From positions 1-64,000 of IMG/VR virus record IMGVR_UViG_3300009177_000030: a stretch of 64,000 bases of DNA; one strand, written 5' to 3'. Source of the DNA: a virus. The position numbers and the translations under genes are program-made. Shown here piece after piece: positions 49,391-57,166 of this stretch. Each line of letters starts with the position of its first letter. The first letter of the stretch is position 1. Under the pieces are notes generated by a model. That model was given only the letters and a program-made list of their open reading frames with translations, did not search any database and was not told the DNA's origin.

Positions 49391-49719
49391 AAACCACAAC
49401 GCAGATCCTGAACAATCTCTACAGCCTGGTGTGCGTCTTGTGCGCTGTATGGGCAGAGATGCCACCCGCCGCGCTTGACGTGCTCCCCGCACCGTGGAAG
49501 CATTACGTTACGGTCGGAGCTATGGCTGCGATGTGGATCAAGGGCCACTATAACCTGTTTATTACACCGAATGGCGCGAAACTCCAGCAGTTCGTCAACG
49601 TTGGATCTCAGCCGGGAGTTGTGAGTTACGCCAGCGGCCAGGTCGCGCAAGAGGCTCCAGGTATTCCGCCGGTTCCAACCGAGGTGAAGGTTTCGGCTGA
49701 TCCCAAGGTGGCAGAGTGA
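49387..49719 (+). CDS. Membrane protein (110 aa)
   Basis: ATGA overlap. Hydrophobic N-terminal part (LNNLYSLVCVLCAVWAEMPP, YVTVGAMAAMWIKGHY) with one or two TM segments and a Pro-rich C-terminus (APGIPPVPTEVKV). Together with the preceding gene it could be a holin/antiholin pair, an inference from topology. Confidence 0.55.
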   Translation: MKTTTQILNNLYSLVCVLCAVWAEMPPAALDVLPAPWKHYVTVGAMAAMWIKGHYNLFITPNGAKLQQFVNVGSQPGVVSYASGQVAQEAPGIPPVPTEVKVSADPKVAE

Positions 49720-49958
49720 AAATGTCCGAAGTCAAACCGGGAATGCGGTTGCGTTCAACGGTTTCGTATCATGGCGCGCCCGATGAATTCGCCAACGTCA
49801 CGGAGCTGACTGATAAGGGATTCCGTTACTCGTTGGATGCTGCCTATTCAATGATCCCGCGCTGGGGAATGTCTGTGAATAAAGACGGGCACGAGCATTT
49901 CGGGCTGTTGGGCGATGCGCTTTTTGAACTGGCTGATCCAAAGGTAGTGACAGAATGA
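49716..49958 (+). CDS. Small beta-barrel-like protein (80 aa)
   Basis: GTG 49716 overlaps the upstream stop (GTGA). ATG 49722 is an alternative. Contains KPGMRLRSTVSYHGAPDEF and FRYSLDAAYSMIPRWGM. Unknown. Confidence 0.55.
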   Translation: MKMSEVKPGMRLRSTVSYHGAPDEFANVTELTDKGFRYSLDAAYSMIPRWGMSVNKDGHEHFGLLGDALFELADPKVVTE

Positions 49959-50119
49959 AAATTCCAAATTTTTGCGGTTTTTGCTGGCTCCTGATCCCAC
50001 TCGAAGAATTCACCAGACCGGGCGAAGGACTTCACGTTACCGGGCACGTTTGTCTGGCTGATCGTGGGGCCAATGTTCCGTTCGATGACGATTACCATAA
50101 ACGAGCATTCGCGTCATGA
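49955..50119 (+). CDS. Small Cys protein (54 aa)
   Basis: ATGA overlaps at both ends. NFCGFCWLL and GHVCLADRG give a CxxC/His/Cys pattern. Unknown function. Confidence 0.5.
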   Translation: MKIPNFCGFCWLLIPLEEFTRPGEGLHVTGHVCLADRGANVPFDDDYHKRAFAS

Positions 50120-50304
50120 CCGGCGCAATCTCCCCAATCGAAACGCTCTTGCGCTCGATCTCCAATCTGGACGTGGAAAAGTCGCTGGACCATTCGACGA
50201 AATCGGAACTTCTTAAGCGGGCGGATGATCTCGAATCCATCGCTAAGGGAATTCGGGACTACGCGGGGCAACCGAATCCCCCCGCAGTTAACGATCCTTC
50301 TTGA
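50116..50304 (+). CDS. Helical protein (62 aa)
   Basis: ATGA overlap. Charged helix SKSELLKRADDLESIAKGI-type, then Pro-rich tail. Its 3' end overlaps a convergent gene by 17 nt. No terminator between them. Confidence 0.5.
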   Translation: MTGAISPIETLLRSISNLDVEKSLDHSTKSELLKRADDLESIAKGIRDYAGQPNPPAVNDPS

Positions 50305-50461
50305 CTGGTCGATCTTTCCGCACTCGCCGGCGCATCTGCGAAACCCAACCTGTTTTGGCTAATTTAGGCGGATCAGGTGGCGGCGTGGCAAGTCTGGCTA
50401 TGTTCGTTTGATTGGGCTTGTAGATGCGCACGTTCGGGCACGGCTTAAATTCTTCGCTCAC
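50288..50461 (-). CDS. Basic proline-rich protein (57 aa)
   Basis: GTG 50461 overlaps the upstream stop (GTGA). ATPPPDPPKLAKTGW, then a basic tail (MRRRVRKDRPVKKDR). Likely nucleic-acid-binding or disordered. Last gene of the leftward operon. Confidence 0.5.
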   Translation of the reverse strand: MSEEFKPCPNVRIYKPNQTNIARLATPPPDPPKLAKTGWVSQMRRRVRKDRPVKKDR

Positions 50462-51201
50462 TTCGTCTCCTTGTCTACTGGGGAGTCTGTCCACTGTCCC
50501 GCTGGGATGCGCCATCGCTTTGATAATTCCCGCATAGGGAGATTCTTGATATATGAATCGCAATCCGACTCGCGACTTGTGACGAGAACCGCAAATCCGC
50601 CTTCAAATACGCTCCACTCCCACTCCGTTTGCCGCTCAACTGGAGGGGCCTGCTTCATGGCGACACCGTCGATGATTGCCATGTCGTCATCGTTGAACAT
50701 CGTCAACTTAACCAGAGCATCCATGTTCTCCCATAACTTGGAAATAAGGAGGTATGCGGCAATCAACTTGGCCTCAATAACGGAAATGTAGGGTTTGCGC
50801 CGATCCGATTCCGCTGCTTTGGACTCTGCCGCATCTGCACGCCATGCTTCCGCTTGTGCCTGATTCCGAGCTTCGTCTCTTTCCCGCTCCGCAACTTCCA
50901 GTCGCTCGCGTTCGGCGGCTAGCTCGGCCTGTGCTTTATCGATCATTTCCCTGAACGAGTGCAACTCGCAGGCGAATCCGTTTTCCCGGTCTCCGTGGGC
51001 GCAACCATAGATTCGATGTGGGTCCATCGGGTCCGACTGGCAGATTTGATGCGCCCCGTCGAGTACAAACGGATTTCCGCCGCAGTTCGCCCACTTCGTG
51101 ACGGTTGCCACCTTTCCCTGTGCTGCTTGCAGCGCAGCGCGGAGGGCGGCATTCTCTCGGGCCAGCCCATCCATTATTTCCACGTCAGTATTTTCACTCA
51201 C
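50458..51201 (-). CDS. Coiled-coil protein with Cys/His segment (247 aa)
   Basis: Helical N-terminus (GLARENAALRAALQAAQGK), a Cys/His segment (NCGGNPFVLDGAHQICQSD, then IYGCAHGDRENGFACEL), a long coiled coil (about 85-140: AELAAERERLEVAERERDEA) and a C-terminal alpha/beta part. Unrecognised phage protein. Overlaps both neighbours. Confidence 0.6.
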   Translation of the reverse strand: MSENTDVEIMDGLARENAALRAALQAAQGKVATVTKWANCGGNPFVLDGAHQICQSDPMDPHRIYGCAHGDRENGFACELHSFREMIDKAQAELAAERERLEVAERERDEARNQAQAEAWRADAAESKAAESDRRKPYISVIEAKLIAAYLLISKLWENMDALVKLTMFNDDDMAIIDGVAMKQAPPVERQTEWEWSVFEGGFAVLVTSRESDCDSYIKNLPMRELSKRWRIPAGQWTDSPVDKETK

Positions 51202-51517
51202 TTGTTTTCTCCTTGCCCTCGGCGCGGCGGATGGCTTCTATGGATCTCGCTCGGCGGCACGTAAAGCAGATGCAGGTTCCGAAACACACAGTTTTTTGGC
51301 AGGTTCCAGCAAGACGCGCAAAATCCGAAATCTCATCTTTCAGCGCCGCCAGCAGTTCCGCTTTCTGCTTACGTATGGCCTGAAGCTCCAAGAGCGCGTT
51401 CAGATTGTCTTCGCCTGCAACACGAGCCGCCGCGACTGCGCAATACTTCCTAACGTACTCCCGCTTGTTGGCTATCAACTCCTCCAGCCGCGCGTCGCTG
51501 ATGGGTTCACTGGGCAT
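51194..51517 (-). CDS. Helical Cys-containing protein (107 aa)
   Basis: ATG 51517 (MPSEPISDARLEELI). Helical, with a C-terminal CQKTVCFGTCICFTCRRA cluster that could bind metal. Overlaps both neighbouring genes. Function unknown. Confidence 0.55.
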   Translation of the reverse strand: MPSEPISDARLEELIANKREYVRKYCAVAAARVAGEDNLNALLELQAIRKQKAELLAALKDEISDFARLAGTCQKTVCFGTCICFTCRRARSIEAIRRAEGKEKTSE

Positions 51518-51698
51518 TGGCGATCCTTTTGCGGGCTTCTTTCCAGTCAACCCACTCGCGTCGGGCGGTCAACAGTTTTGCATAAACATCAATCGTCAGC
51601 ATAGCTAGAAGACCGAACAGGAACAGAAATAATCCGGCCAGCATCGGCCCCACAAGCCACTCGTGTCGTGTTAGAAACTCTGTGAATAATTTACTCAT
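51507..51698 (-). CDS. Single-TM small protein (63 aa)
   Basis: Strong ribosome-binding site GGAGGAAAG before ATG 51698. TM MLAGLFLFLFGLLAMLTI after MSKLFTEFLTRHEWL, then a charged cytoplasmic tail. Membrane accessory protein of unknown role. Confidence 0.6.
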   Translation of the reverse strand: MSKLFTEFLTRHEWLVGPMLAGLFLFLFGLLAMLTIDVYAKLLTARREWVDWKEARKRIANAQ

Positions 51699-51735
51699 CT
51701 CTTTCCTCCCCATAAGGCTGCGTGTGCGGAGCGGG

Positions 51736-51960
51736 TCACTGAATCGACCGCCTGAGTTCCGAAATCTCCATGTGCCGCTTGTCATAAAACTCCGCGCACA
51801 TCTCCAGAAAGTCTTCGCGCGACATCTTCAGTATGTTGGCACTCGTGTTCGACGCCAGCGACATCAGGACCGTAATCGTGTCGAGAATATTCAGCCCAGG
51901 CAGAATGGCTAGCACTTTCGTCTGAACCGCTTCCATCTGTAAATCACGTTCGCTTTTCAA
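51736..51960 (-). CDS. Helical protein (74 aa)
   Basis: TTG 51960 has GGAGAGG 6-12 nt upstream. ATG 51936 (MEAVQTKVLAIL) is an alternative. Helical with ILDTITVLMSLASNTSANIL, then EDFLEMCAEFYDKRH. First gene downstream of the element end at 52001. Confidence 0.5.
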   Translation of the reverse strand: MKSERDLQMEAVQTKVLAILPGLNILDTITVLMSLASNTSANILKMSREDFLEMCAEFYDKRHMEISELRRSIQ

Positions 51961-52000
51961 GTTCGTCCTCTCCCGGCAGTATGCCGGATTACCTAACAAT

Positions 52001-52152
52001 GGGAATTATATACATGAGTACAGTTAGCCTTTCTTTGCAGCACGTTTGGCCCTCTTTTTTTCGCGGCGCTTCGATGCCTTCTGTTTGTCCTTCGGCTTGT
52101 AGTTCAGGACTACATCGGAGATCAGGTCTAACTCTTTTGGGGTGGTTGTCAT
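52001..52152 (-). repeat. Direct repeat copy 2
   Basis: Counterpart of 13521-13672. 80 nt (52001-52080) are identical, including 23 nt of non-coding DNA past the peptide stop. The flanks are unrelated (ACCTAACAAT here, CGTTAATTTC there). Confidence 0.9.
52024..52152 (-). CDS. 42-aa Lys/Arg-rich peptide, copy 2
   Basis: Same peptide as in cassette 1 with a few substitutions (MTTTPKELDLIS; KPKDKQKASKRR). ATGA overlap with the methyltransferase stop. Terminal gene of cassette 2. Basic tail suggests nucleic-acid binding. Confidence 0.7.
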   Translation of the reverse strand: MTTTPKELDLISDVVLNYKPKDKQKASKRREKKRAKRAAKKG

Positions 52153-52946
52153 ATAAAACTCAAAACCTCTTGAGAAAGTCTCTTTGCTGCAATCTCACAG
52201 TAGCGTTCCTCGATTTCGATTCCAATGGCGGGACGCCCTGTTTCCTTGGCCGCTCGGAGAGTTGTACCACTGCCAGAAAACGGATCTACTACCAGACCTG
52301 GCTTTGTCGTTTCCATGGCACGCAGCGGCAGTCCGATTGGAAACGGAGCCGGGTGCTCTGTGCCGGATTCTTGCGGTACGTACCAAACATCCCCGACTCC
52401 GCTTGCGCCCTTATCGCGGAGCCTGAAGGCAGGTTTTGCCAGAATCATAATCCACTCGTGGGTGGGAACGTAGTGCGTGGGCGCGAAGTTTATTCCACCG
52501 GCCCGTTGCCAGATGACAATCTGCCTAAGTGGCAACCCTGGATTCAAGGACGTAGGGAGCCACACTTCGCAACTCTGCGCGCGTGGTTTGTGGTTATAGT
52601 AAATCGCGCCTTCCTCTGTCAATTGCGAGTAGCAGAGCGTAAGTATGTCGCGTTGCCACGCTTCATACTCCGGCCATGGCATAGCGTCGGTGCAGACGCC
52701 GTAACCGTCCGCGAGTGCCCCACCAGACCATTTACCGCACCCGCCGCGCGCCTTCCCCATCCTCGCGTCATCGGAGTAATGACCGTGATTGCGAACGAAT
52801 TTAGAGGCAAACCCACCGCCCGTGGTGACTCCAAGATTGTACGGCGGCGACGTGAATATCAAATCCGCCGGCGGCAGTGTTGGGAGAACCTCACGACAGT
52901 CTCCGTGGTAGATCGTGATATCGCCATGCTGGTAATACGGCTTCAC
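52149..52946 (-). CDS. N4/N6 DNA methyltransferase, beta-type (265 aa)
   Basis: Motif IV TSPPYN (residues 32-37) precedes motif I DPFSGSGTT (221-229), the beta-class order of N4-cytosine/N6-adenine methyltransferases. Other motifs: HGDCREVLPTLPPADLI, YNHKPRAQ and HYVPTHEWIMILAKP. It methylates DNA, probably to resist host restriction. It overlaps the transposase-like gene by ATGA and the basic peptide by ATGA. Confidence 0.85.
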   Translation of the reverse strand: MKPYYQHGDITIYHGDCREVLPTLPPADLIFTSPPYNLGVTTGGGFASKFVRNHGHYSDDARMGKARGGCGKWSGGALADGYGVCTDAMPWPEYEAWQRDILTLCYSQLTEEGAIYYNHKPRAQSCEVWLPTSLNPGLPLRQIVIWQRAGGINFAPTHYVPTHEWIMILAKPAFRLRDKGASGVGDVWYVPQESGTEHPAPFPIGLPLRAMETTKPGLVVDPFSGSGTTLRAAKETGRPAIGIEIEERYCEIAAKRLSQEVLSFI

Positions 52947-53689
52947 GCGATCACCTTCGCAATCAACTGCTCATATGTGAGGCGCTTCCCGACAATGGCG
53001 TCGATGAACGACTCCAGCCGCCTCATGGTGTGGCGCTTCACATCGCCCTCGTTCAGCCGGAACGTGAATTCGTCAACGTATCGGTGCAGATGCTTCGGAG
53101 ACACCTGATGGTAAACGCCATGAATGCCACGCTTCAGAACCGCCCAGACCGATTCAATCGAGTTGGTGTTAGCCAGACCCCGCGCATACTCCCCGGCGCT
53201 GTGGTTGACGCTCTCGTGCGAATAGAAAAGGCCGTCCAGATCGTTAAACACCATGTGGTCATCGGTGTAAAGCTGGCTACCCACTTCCACGTTGGCGTGA
53301 ATCTCGCCGTGGATAAAGTCCAGCGACCGTTGCTCCACGACTTGCGCCCGCGTTCGACCGCCACGCTCCCGCATTCCGAGCACGGCGACCTTGCCGACCG
53401 CGCCGCGTCCGGCCTTCAGTTTCTTCGATTCGTGCTTGTTCTTTTCCTTGCCGCCTACAAACGTCTCATCAATTTCGATGATGCCGCGAAGTTTGTCGAT
53501 GTTGTCAGGGCTGGAGCACGCCTCACGCAACCGGCCCAGAATGAACCATGCAGTTTTCTGCGTGACTCCGATCTCCTTCGCCAGTTGCATCGAACTGATA
53601 CCCTTGCGTGCCGTGACAACAAGATACATGGCGTAGACCCATTTGTGAAGCGGAACCTTAGACCGCTCGAACACCGTTCCGGTGCGCAC
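52943..53689 (-). CDS. IS1595/ISXO2-type DDE transposase-like protein, copy 2 (248 aa)
   Basis: Residues 22-248 match copy 1 (high identity, mostly conservative changes). Catalytic set IEIDETF (Asp74), YTDDHMVF (Asp143) and TNSIESVW (Glu179). The N-terminus TGTVFERSKVPLHKWVYAM and the upstream in-frame CNACNF belong to the second half of the family zinc ribbon. The first half is missing behind a stop, so the protein starts at GTG 53689. Not obviously active. Paired with a methyltransferase instead of a DpdA-like enzyme. Confidence 0.75.
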   Translation of the reverse strand: MRTGTVFERSKVPLHKWVYAMYLVVTARKGISSMQLAKEIGVTQKTAWFILGRLREACSSPDNIDKLRGIIEIDETFVGGKEKNKHESKKLKAGRGAVGKVAVLGMRERGGRTRAQVVEQRSLDFIHGEIHANVEVGSQLYTDDHMVFNDLDGLFYSHESVNHSAGEYARGLANTNSIESVWAVLKRGIHGVYHQVSPKHLHRYVDEFTFRLNEGDVKRHTMRRLESFIDAIVGKRLTYEQLIAKVIA

Positions 53690-53736
53690 CGTAAAATCGA
53701 AGTTGCAGGCATTGCAGCGGAAAGCCGGTGCGCTTG

Positions 53737-53949
53737 ATGCTCAGTAAATTCGAGCAACTGAAAGACCGCCGAATTCGAATGGACAGGTTGATAACGAAAG
53801 CTAAGTCCAAGTTGGATAGGGTAAACGCCATGATCAAGAAACATTCGGCGGAAATGGAACCAGCCAAATCGGCTGAAATTACTGAGTCAATAAAATCGTT
53901 TCTTGCCGTCTTGGATGGGATGCATCGGATGGTGGCGGAATCCAAATGA
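53737..53949 (+). CDS. Helical hypothetical protein (70 aa)
   Basis: ATG 53737 (MLSKFEQLKDRRIRM). Highly charged helices (KSKLDRVNAMIKKHSAEM, ITESIKSFLAVLDG). First gene of the rightward replication operon, starting within the remnant N-terminal region of transposase copy 2 on the other strand. Confidence 0.5.
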   Translation: MLSKFEQLKDRRIRMDRLITKAKSKLDRVNAMIKKHSAEMEPAKSAEITESIKSFLAVLDGMHRMVAESK

Positions 53950-54140
53950 CCCTCCCCCAAGAAAAATACCCAACCTGCTCCAAACGCTTTCTGTTCAACA
54001 GCGCCATATCGTTCCATGAAGCGCAGGAGAACGCCTTCCGTGGGTTCACCCGCCGGAACTCTCGTTATAACGGTCAGCGGATCGGATGGGCGGCTACGAA
54101 GTTTATTCTGGAGGAGATGTTTTGGAGGGAGCCTCGTTAA
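53946..54140 (+). CDS. Basic hypothetical protein (64 aa)
   Basis: ATGA overlap. Basic/aromatic (FRGFTRRNSRYNGQRIGWA). Unrecognised. Confidence 0.45.
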   Translation: MTLPQEKYPTCSKRFLFNSAISFHEAQENAFRGFTRRNSRYNGQRIGWAATKFILEEMFWREPR

Positions 54141-54141
54141 A

Positions 54142-54486
54142 ATGGAAGTCTACATCTCCAATCTAGTCATCCGCCCCTTGAACGAATCCCCGTTTAGCCA
54201 GGAGCACGCGAAGAAGACAGAAGGTTCCGCTGAAAAAGTCTGCTGGATCTGCACTCTTCCATTGGGCCGCAAGAAAGGTCCGCAGCATCTTCGAAAGTCA
54301 CGCGATCACGTAATTCCGCAAGTCAAGGGAGGTAGATTTATTCTCGGAAATATTCGGTGGGCTCATTGCTGGTGCAATAGCGCGCGCGGCCATCATGATT
54401 TGACGCCGGAGATTGTTTCTCTCTGTCAGGACAAAATTCGGAAATCGCTTCAGGCTTTGGGATGGAATGGAGGGCCGTGGTGTTGA
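54142..54486 (+). CDS. HNH nuclease-like protein (114 aa)
   Basis: CWICTLPLG, then KSRDHVIPQVKGG and NIRWAHCWCNSARGHHD is a HNH/zinc-finger core, with DHVIP as the first H and NIRWAHCWCN as the last H. ATG 54142 follows 1 nt after the previous stop. Small free-standing HNH enzymes of this sort process DNA ends or act with terminase. The role is not fixed. Confidence 0.65.
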   Translation: MEVYISNLVIRPLNESPFSQEHAKKTEGSAEKVCWICTLPLGRKKGPQHLRKSRDHVIPQVKGGRFILGNIRWAHCWCNSARGHHDLTPEIVSLCQDKIRKSLQALGWNGGPWC

Positions 54487-54674
54487 GTAGATGGGCCGAA
54501 GAAAACGGAAATAACGGAGCATGCGAGTGTTGCGGTCGCAAGATCTGGATCGAATCGGGATGCGCTCCCCGTTGTGATGCGTGTGGCGACTGCGACCCGG
54601 AACAGGGCTGCAGTTTAGATCGAGGGCCGCAGACTCTCGCTGACGTTGGAATGTGTGAGGACGATTTTAGATGA
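54462..54674 (+). CDS. Cys-rich protein (70 aa)
   Basis: ACECCGRKIWIESGCAPRCD and ACGDCDPEQGC give eight cysteines and probably two zinc sites. Overlaps the HNH gene by 25 nt and the next micro-ORF by 4 nt. Unknown role. Confidence 0.55.
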   Translation: MEWRAVVLSRWAEENGNNGACECCGRKIWIESGCAPRCDACGDCDPEQGCSLDRGPQTLADVGMCEDDFR

Positions 54675-54724
54675 GAAATACTTTGGACGCCGTTCGGGCA
54701 GAGTTGGGGAGGTTTAACTTATGA
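54671..54724 (+). CDS. Leader-like micro-ORF (17 aa)
   Basis: ATGA overlaps at both ends. It encodes MRNTLDAVRAELGRFNL. It could be a coupled leader peptide. Weak as a protein gene. Confidence 0.3.
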   Translation: MRNTLDAVRAELGRFNL

Positions 54725-55398
54725 GTCTTGACAGAGTAACAATAACTGGCGCAGACGACAATACGTCGATTGAAGAACTGTTCAGCCTGAGCCTTGAATT
54801 CCCGTTCGTGGAGTTCGGTATCCTGGTATCGAGTTCAAGGGAAGGCTCACCACGATATCCTTCACGTGACTGGTGTCGGCGTCTCAATGACAAGATTGAC
54901 GGCCGAACGCGGATCTCGGTCCATGTCTGCGGTTTATGGGCGCGTGAGATATTCGCGGGGACTGCGGACTTTCGGAAATTTCCTACTTTGTATCCAGCCC
55001 GGATGCAGATCAACGGAACGACTGCGACCGAAGGGTTTACAACGAGGTCGATTGACCAATTTCCGAATACCCAGTTCATCATTCAGTATCCGCGATCTCA
55101 GGATTTTCTGGAAGCCGCCCGCATACAGGGAGTCAACATAGTCCCGCTATTTGATGAATCGGGCGGAGAAGGTAAACGACGGGAGTCATGGCCCCTGCCA
55201 GTTCCGGACTTCTATTGTGGGTTCGCGGGAGGAATCGGCCTTGATAATGTGGCCACGGTGGTCCGGGATCTATCCGAAAAGTGCTCCACGCAGTTCTGGA
55301 TTGACATGGAGGGGCGAGTACGCGACGAAAAGGACAGGATGGATCTGGATTGCGTTGGACAGATTTTGGGCGTCTGCGCTCCGTTGGTGGTTGCATGA
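54721..55398 (+). CDS. TIM-barrel-like hypothetical protein (225 aa)
   Basis: Pattern of short strand-helix units (DRVTITGADDNTSIEELF, VEFGILVSSSREGSPRYP, ISVHVCGLWAREIF, FCGFAGGIGLDNVATVV-type) like phosphoribosylanthranilate-isomerase-style barrels often found as phage hypotheticals. No catalytic residues are certain. Overlaps the exonuclease gene by ATGA. Confidence 0.5.
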   Translation: MSLDRVTITGADDNTSIEELFSLSLEFPFVEFGILVSSSREGSPRYPSRDWCRRLNDKIDGRTRISVHVCGLWAREIFAGTADFRKFPTLYPARMQINGTTATEGFTTRSIDQFPNTQFIIQYPRSQDFLEAARIQGVNIVPLFDESGGEGKRRESWPLPVPDFYCGFAGGIGLDNVATVVRDLSEKCSTQFWIDMEGRVRDEKDRMDLDCVGQILGVCAPLVVA

Positions 55399-56582
55399 GA
55401 AACCCCCAAGAGCAATCAGACTTCATGGCCAGTCGCCAGCACGGGATCGGCGGCAGCGACATCGGATCCCTTTTGTCAAACCAGATTCCGGTTGAGTACG
55501 GCTGTGAGCGCAGGCTCTGGCTTCGCCTTTCTGGCTATCCCACCGACGGCCCGGACCATTCCACAGAGCCGATGATTTTAGGCCAAATATTGGAAAAGTA
55601 CATAGTCCGTGCCTATCAGGACCGCACCGGCAACACAGTAAAACAGTTCGGACTCAAGAAACACCCGACCGTCGACTGCCTGCAGTACCACGACGACGGC
55701 GAGATATTTCCTCACGCCGACCATCCGCGCAAAACCAACGGCGTCTTGGAATGCAAAGGCATCGGGCGCGAGATGATGGCGAAGGTTCATGAGTTCGGAA
55801 TTATCCCGGACTACATTCTGCAGGCACAGTCGGGGATGGCAGCGTTCAAATTAGATTGGGCGGCCTTCGCGGTCGGCATGCGCGAAGACCTTATGCCGTT
55901 GGTGGTCATCGAAATGGCCGCAATCATCGCCGGCGAACCAATACCAACGCTCCCGCGGCAACCGAAGATTGTCACGTTCGAAGTGGAGCGGGACGACGCG
56001 ATCTGCAATGCGATTGAATCTTACGCCCCGAAGTTCTGGGGCACACTGAAAGACGAATCAAAGATCCCGCCGCGGGAAGAACCGGAATCTCCCAAGTGCC
56101 AACGATGTCCGTATGCCAAGCAATGCCAGGGTGCCGCCGTAATGGAAGGCATCCAGACAGAGCACGGAGTCCCTGAACGCCGCGACCTTGATCTGCTGAT
56201 TCAGGAATACCGGGATCGATCGGCATTGCTGGAAGAGGCCACCGACCTCGTTAACGAGACGCAGCGAAAGTTCAAAAACGCGCTCGACAAGACGACCGCC
56301 GTCAAGGTCAACATCGAAGGCAAGTGGAAGAACATCATTTACCGCATCCGCAAGGGTGCTGAGCGCGTTGATGGTAAGCGGATGGCTGCGCAGTACGATG
56401 CGTTGCGCAGGGCTGCTATTGAGGCTGGAGTGGCTGGTGCTGAGCTCGTGCCGCCGTCTGGGCAGTTCATTAATGTTGGGATGCCGTCGAGACCTTTATT
56501 ACTTTCATCGGTATTGCCGAAAAAAGAGAAAAAACCCGGCGAGGTGCCGGAGACGGATGAGGAAAGTTACGAGGATCTGTAA
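55395..56582 (+). CDS. YqaJ/RecE-like PD-(D/E)XK exonuclease (395 aa)
   Basis: IGGSDIGSLL at 18-27, Glu67 (GQILEKYI), Asp109 (PHADHPRK) and ECK at 119-121 (GVLECKG) match the viral YqaJ-type recombinase nuclease core. A Cys-rich CQRCPYAKQC (about 232-241) could hold a cluster or metal, as in Cas4-like relatives. It resects dsDNA 5' ends for recombination. It heads a module with the Gp3-like and RecF/SbcC-like genes. Confidence 0.75.
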   Translation: MRNPQEQSDFMASRQHGIGGSDIGSLLSNQIPVEYGCERRLWLRLSGYPTDGPDHSTEPMILGQILEKYIVRAYQDRTGNTVKQFGLKKHPTVDCLQYHDDGEIFPHADHPRKTNGVLECKGIGREMMAKVHEFGIIPDYILQAQSGMAAFKLDWAAFAVGMREDLMPLVVIEMAAIIAGEPIPTLPRQPKIVTFEVERDDAICNAIESYAPKFWGTLKDESKIPPREEPESPKCQRCPYAKQCQGAAVMEGIQTEHGVPERRDLDLLIQEYRDRSALLEEATDLVNETQRKFKNALDKTTAVKVNIEGKWKNIIYRIRKGAERVDGKRMAAQYDALRRAAIEAGVAGAELVPPSGQFINVGMPSRPLLLSSVLPKKEKKPGEVPETDEESYEDL

Positions 56583-56613
56583 AATAATCCTTGCAACCAG
56601 AACACTCTCGGGC

Positions 56614-56619
56614 TACACT
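56614..56619 (+). promoter_or_regulatory. Candidate -10 box, near-leaderless
   Basis: TACACT ends 8 nt before ATG 56628 with no Shine-Dalgarno. It lies in the 45-nt gap after the exonuclease gene. Confidence 0.3.
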
Positions 56620-56627
56620 ATCCTTTC

Positions 56628-56894
56628 ATGGCAGATTTACTAAAAGCCTCCTCGCTCTCCGAATAGCAACTCCGCAAGAGCGCCAAGCGTCTGGTCGCTT
56701 CCCGACTGAAATGTGAAGAAGACGAAGCGGCGATGCTGTCTAATCTGCACGTGTACCTGAAACTGAACGGTACGGGTGCTGCTACCCGGCTGTGCAGTAA
56801 TTGCGGGATCGTTAAGGCTCGGTTGTCGGAGCTCGTAAACGGTAAGCGTGGGGTTCCGGTGGACATGGCTCGACGGATTGCGGGGCTGAAGTGA
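56628..56894 (+). pseudogene. Helix-turn-helix gene with in-frame amber codon
   Basis: Frame ATG..TGA of 89 codons in which codon 13 is TAG (56664-56666): MADLLKASSLSE, stop, QLRKSAKRLVASRLKCEEDE and on to ARLSELVNGKRGVPVDMARR. The downstream part is a Cro/XRE-like DNA-binding domain and the stop (TGA) overlaps the next GTG in the usual way. CAG to TAG is a one-base change. Options are a nonsense mutation, restart at ATG 56731, or recoding. Confidence 0.6.
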
Positions 56895-57166
56895 CCAAGC
56901 ACGAAGGAATCGCCCCGTACCGCAAGGCTGACAATCCCCGCGAGCGAATATTTGCAGAAGAGTGGGATCGCCAGAATAATCCTCCGAACAATCAGCCAGG
57001 AACTCTCCAGTGGTTGCTCCATTCGAACGGAAGCCGCGTTGATGGGAATCCGTGTTCTGGCGAAGAGATCAAGATTGCCGCTACCGTAATCCAGTGGCTC
57101 GGTTCGCCGGTTGGATTCTCGTGGCTCACGCAGGTTATGGAAAAGATTGAAAAGGAAGTTAAATAA
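56891..57166 (+). CDS. Hypothetical protein (91 aa)
   Basis: GTG overlaps the preceding stop (GTGA). Contains ERIFAEEWDRQNNPPNNQP and AATVIQWLGSPVGFSWLTQ. Soluble, unrecognised, upstream of the Gp3-like gene. Confidence 0.55.
   Translation: MTKHEGIAPYRKADNPRERIFAEEWDRQNNPPNNQPGTLQWLLHSNGSRVDGNPCSGEEIKIAATVIQWLGSPVGFSWLTQVMEKIEKEVK

Noticed and set aside
56664-56666. Genome-wide amber recoding
   Set aside because: Several genes (for example 231-584, 19178-20500, 30674-32320, 57167-58678) end in TAG at normal junctions.
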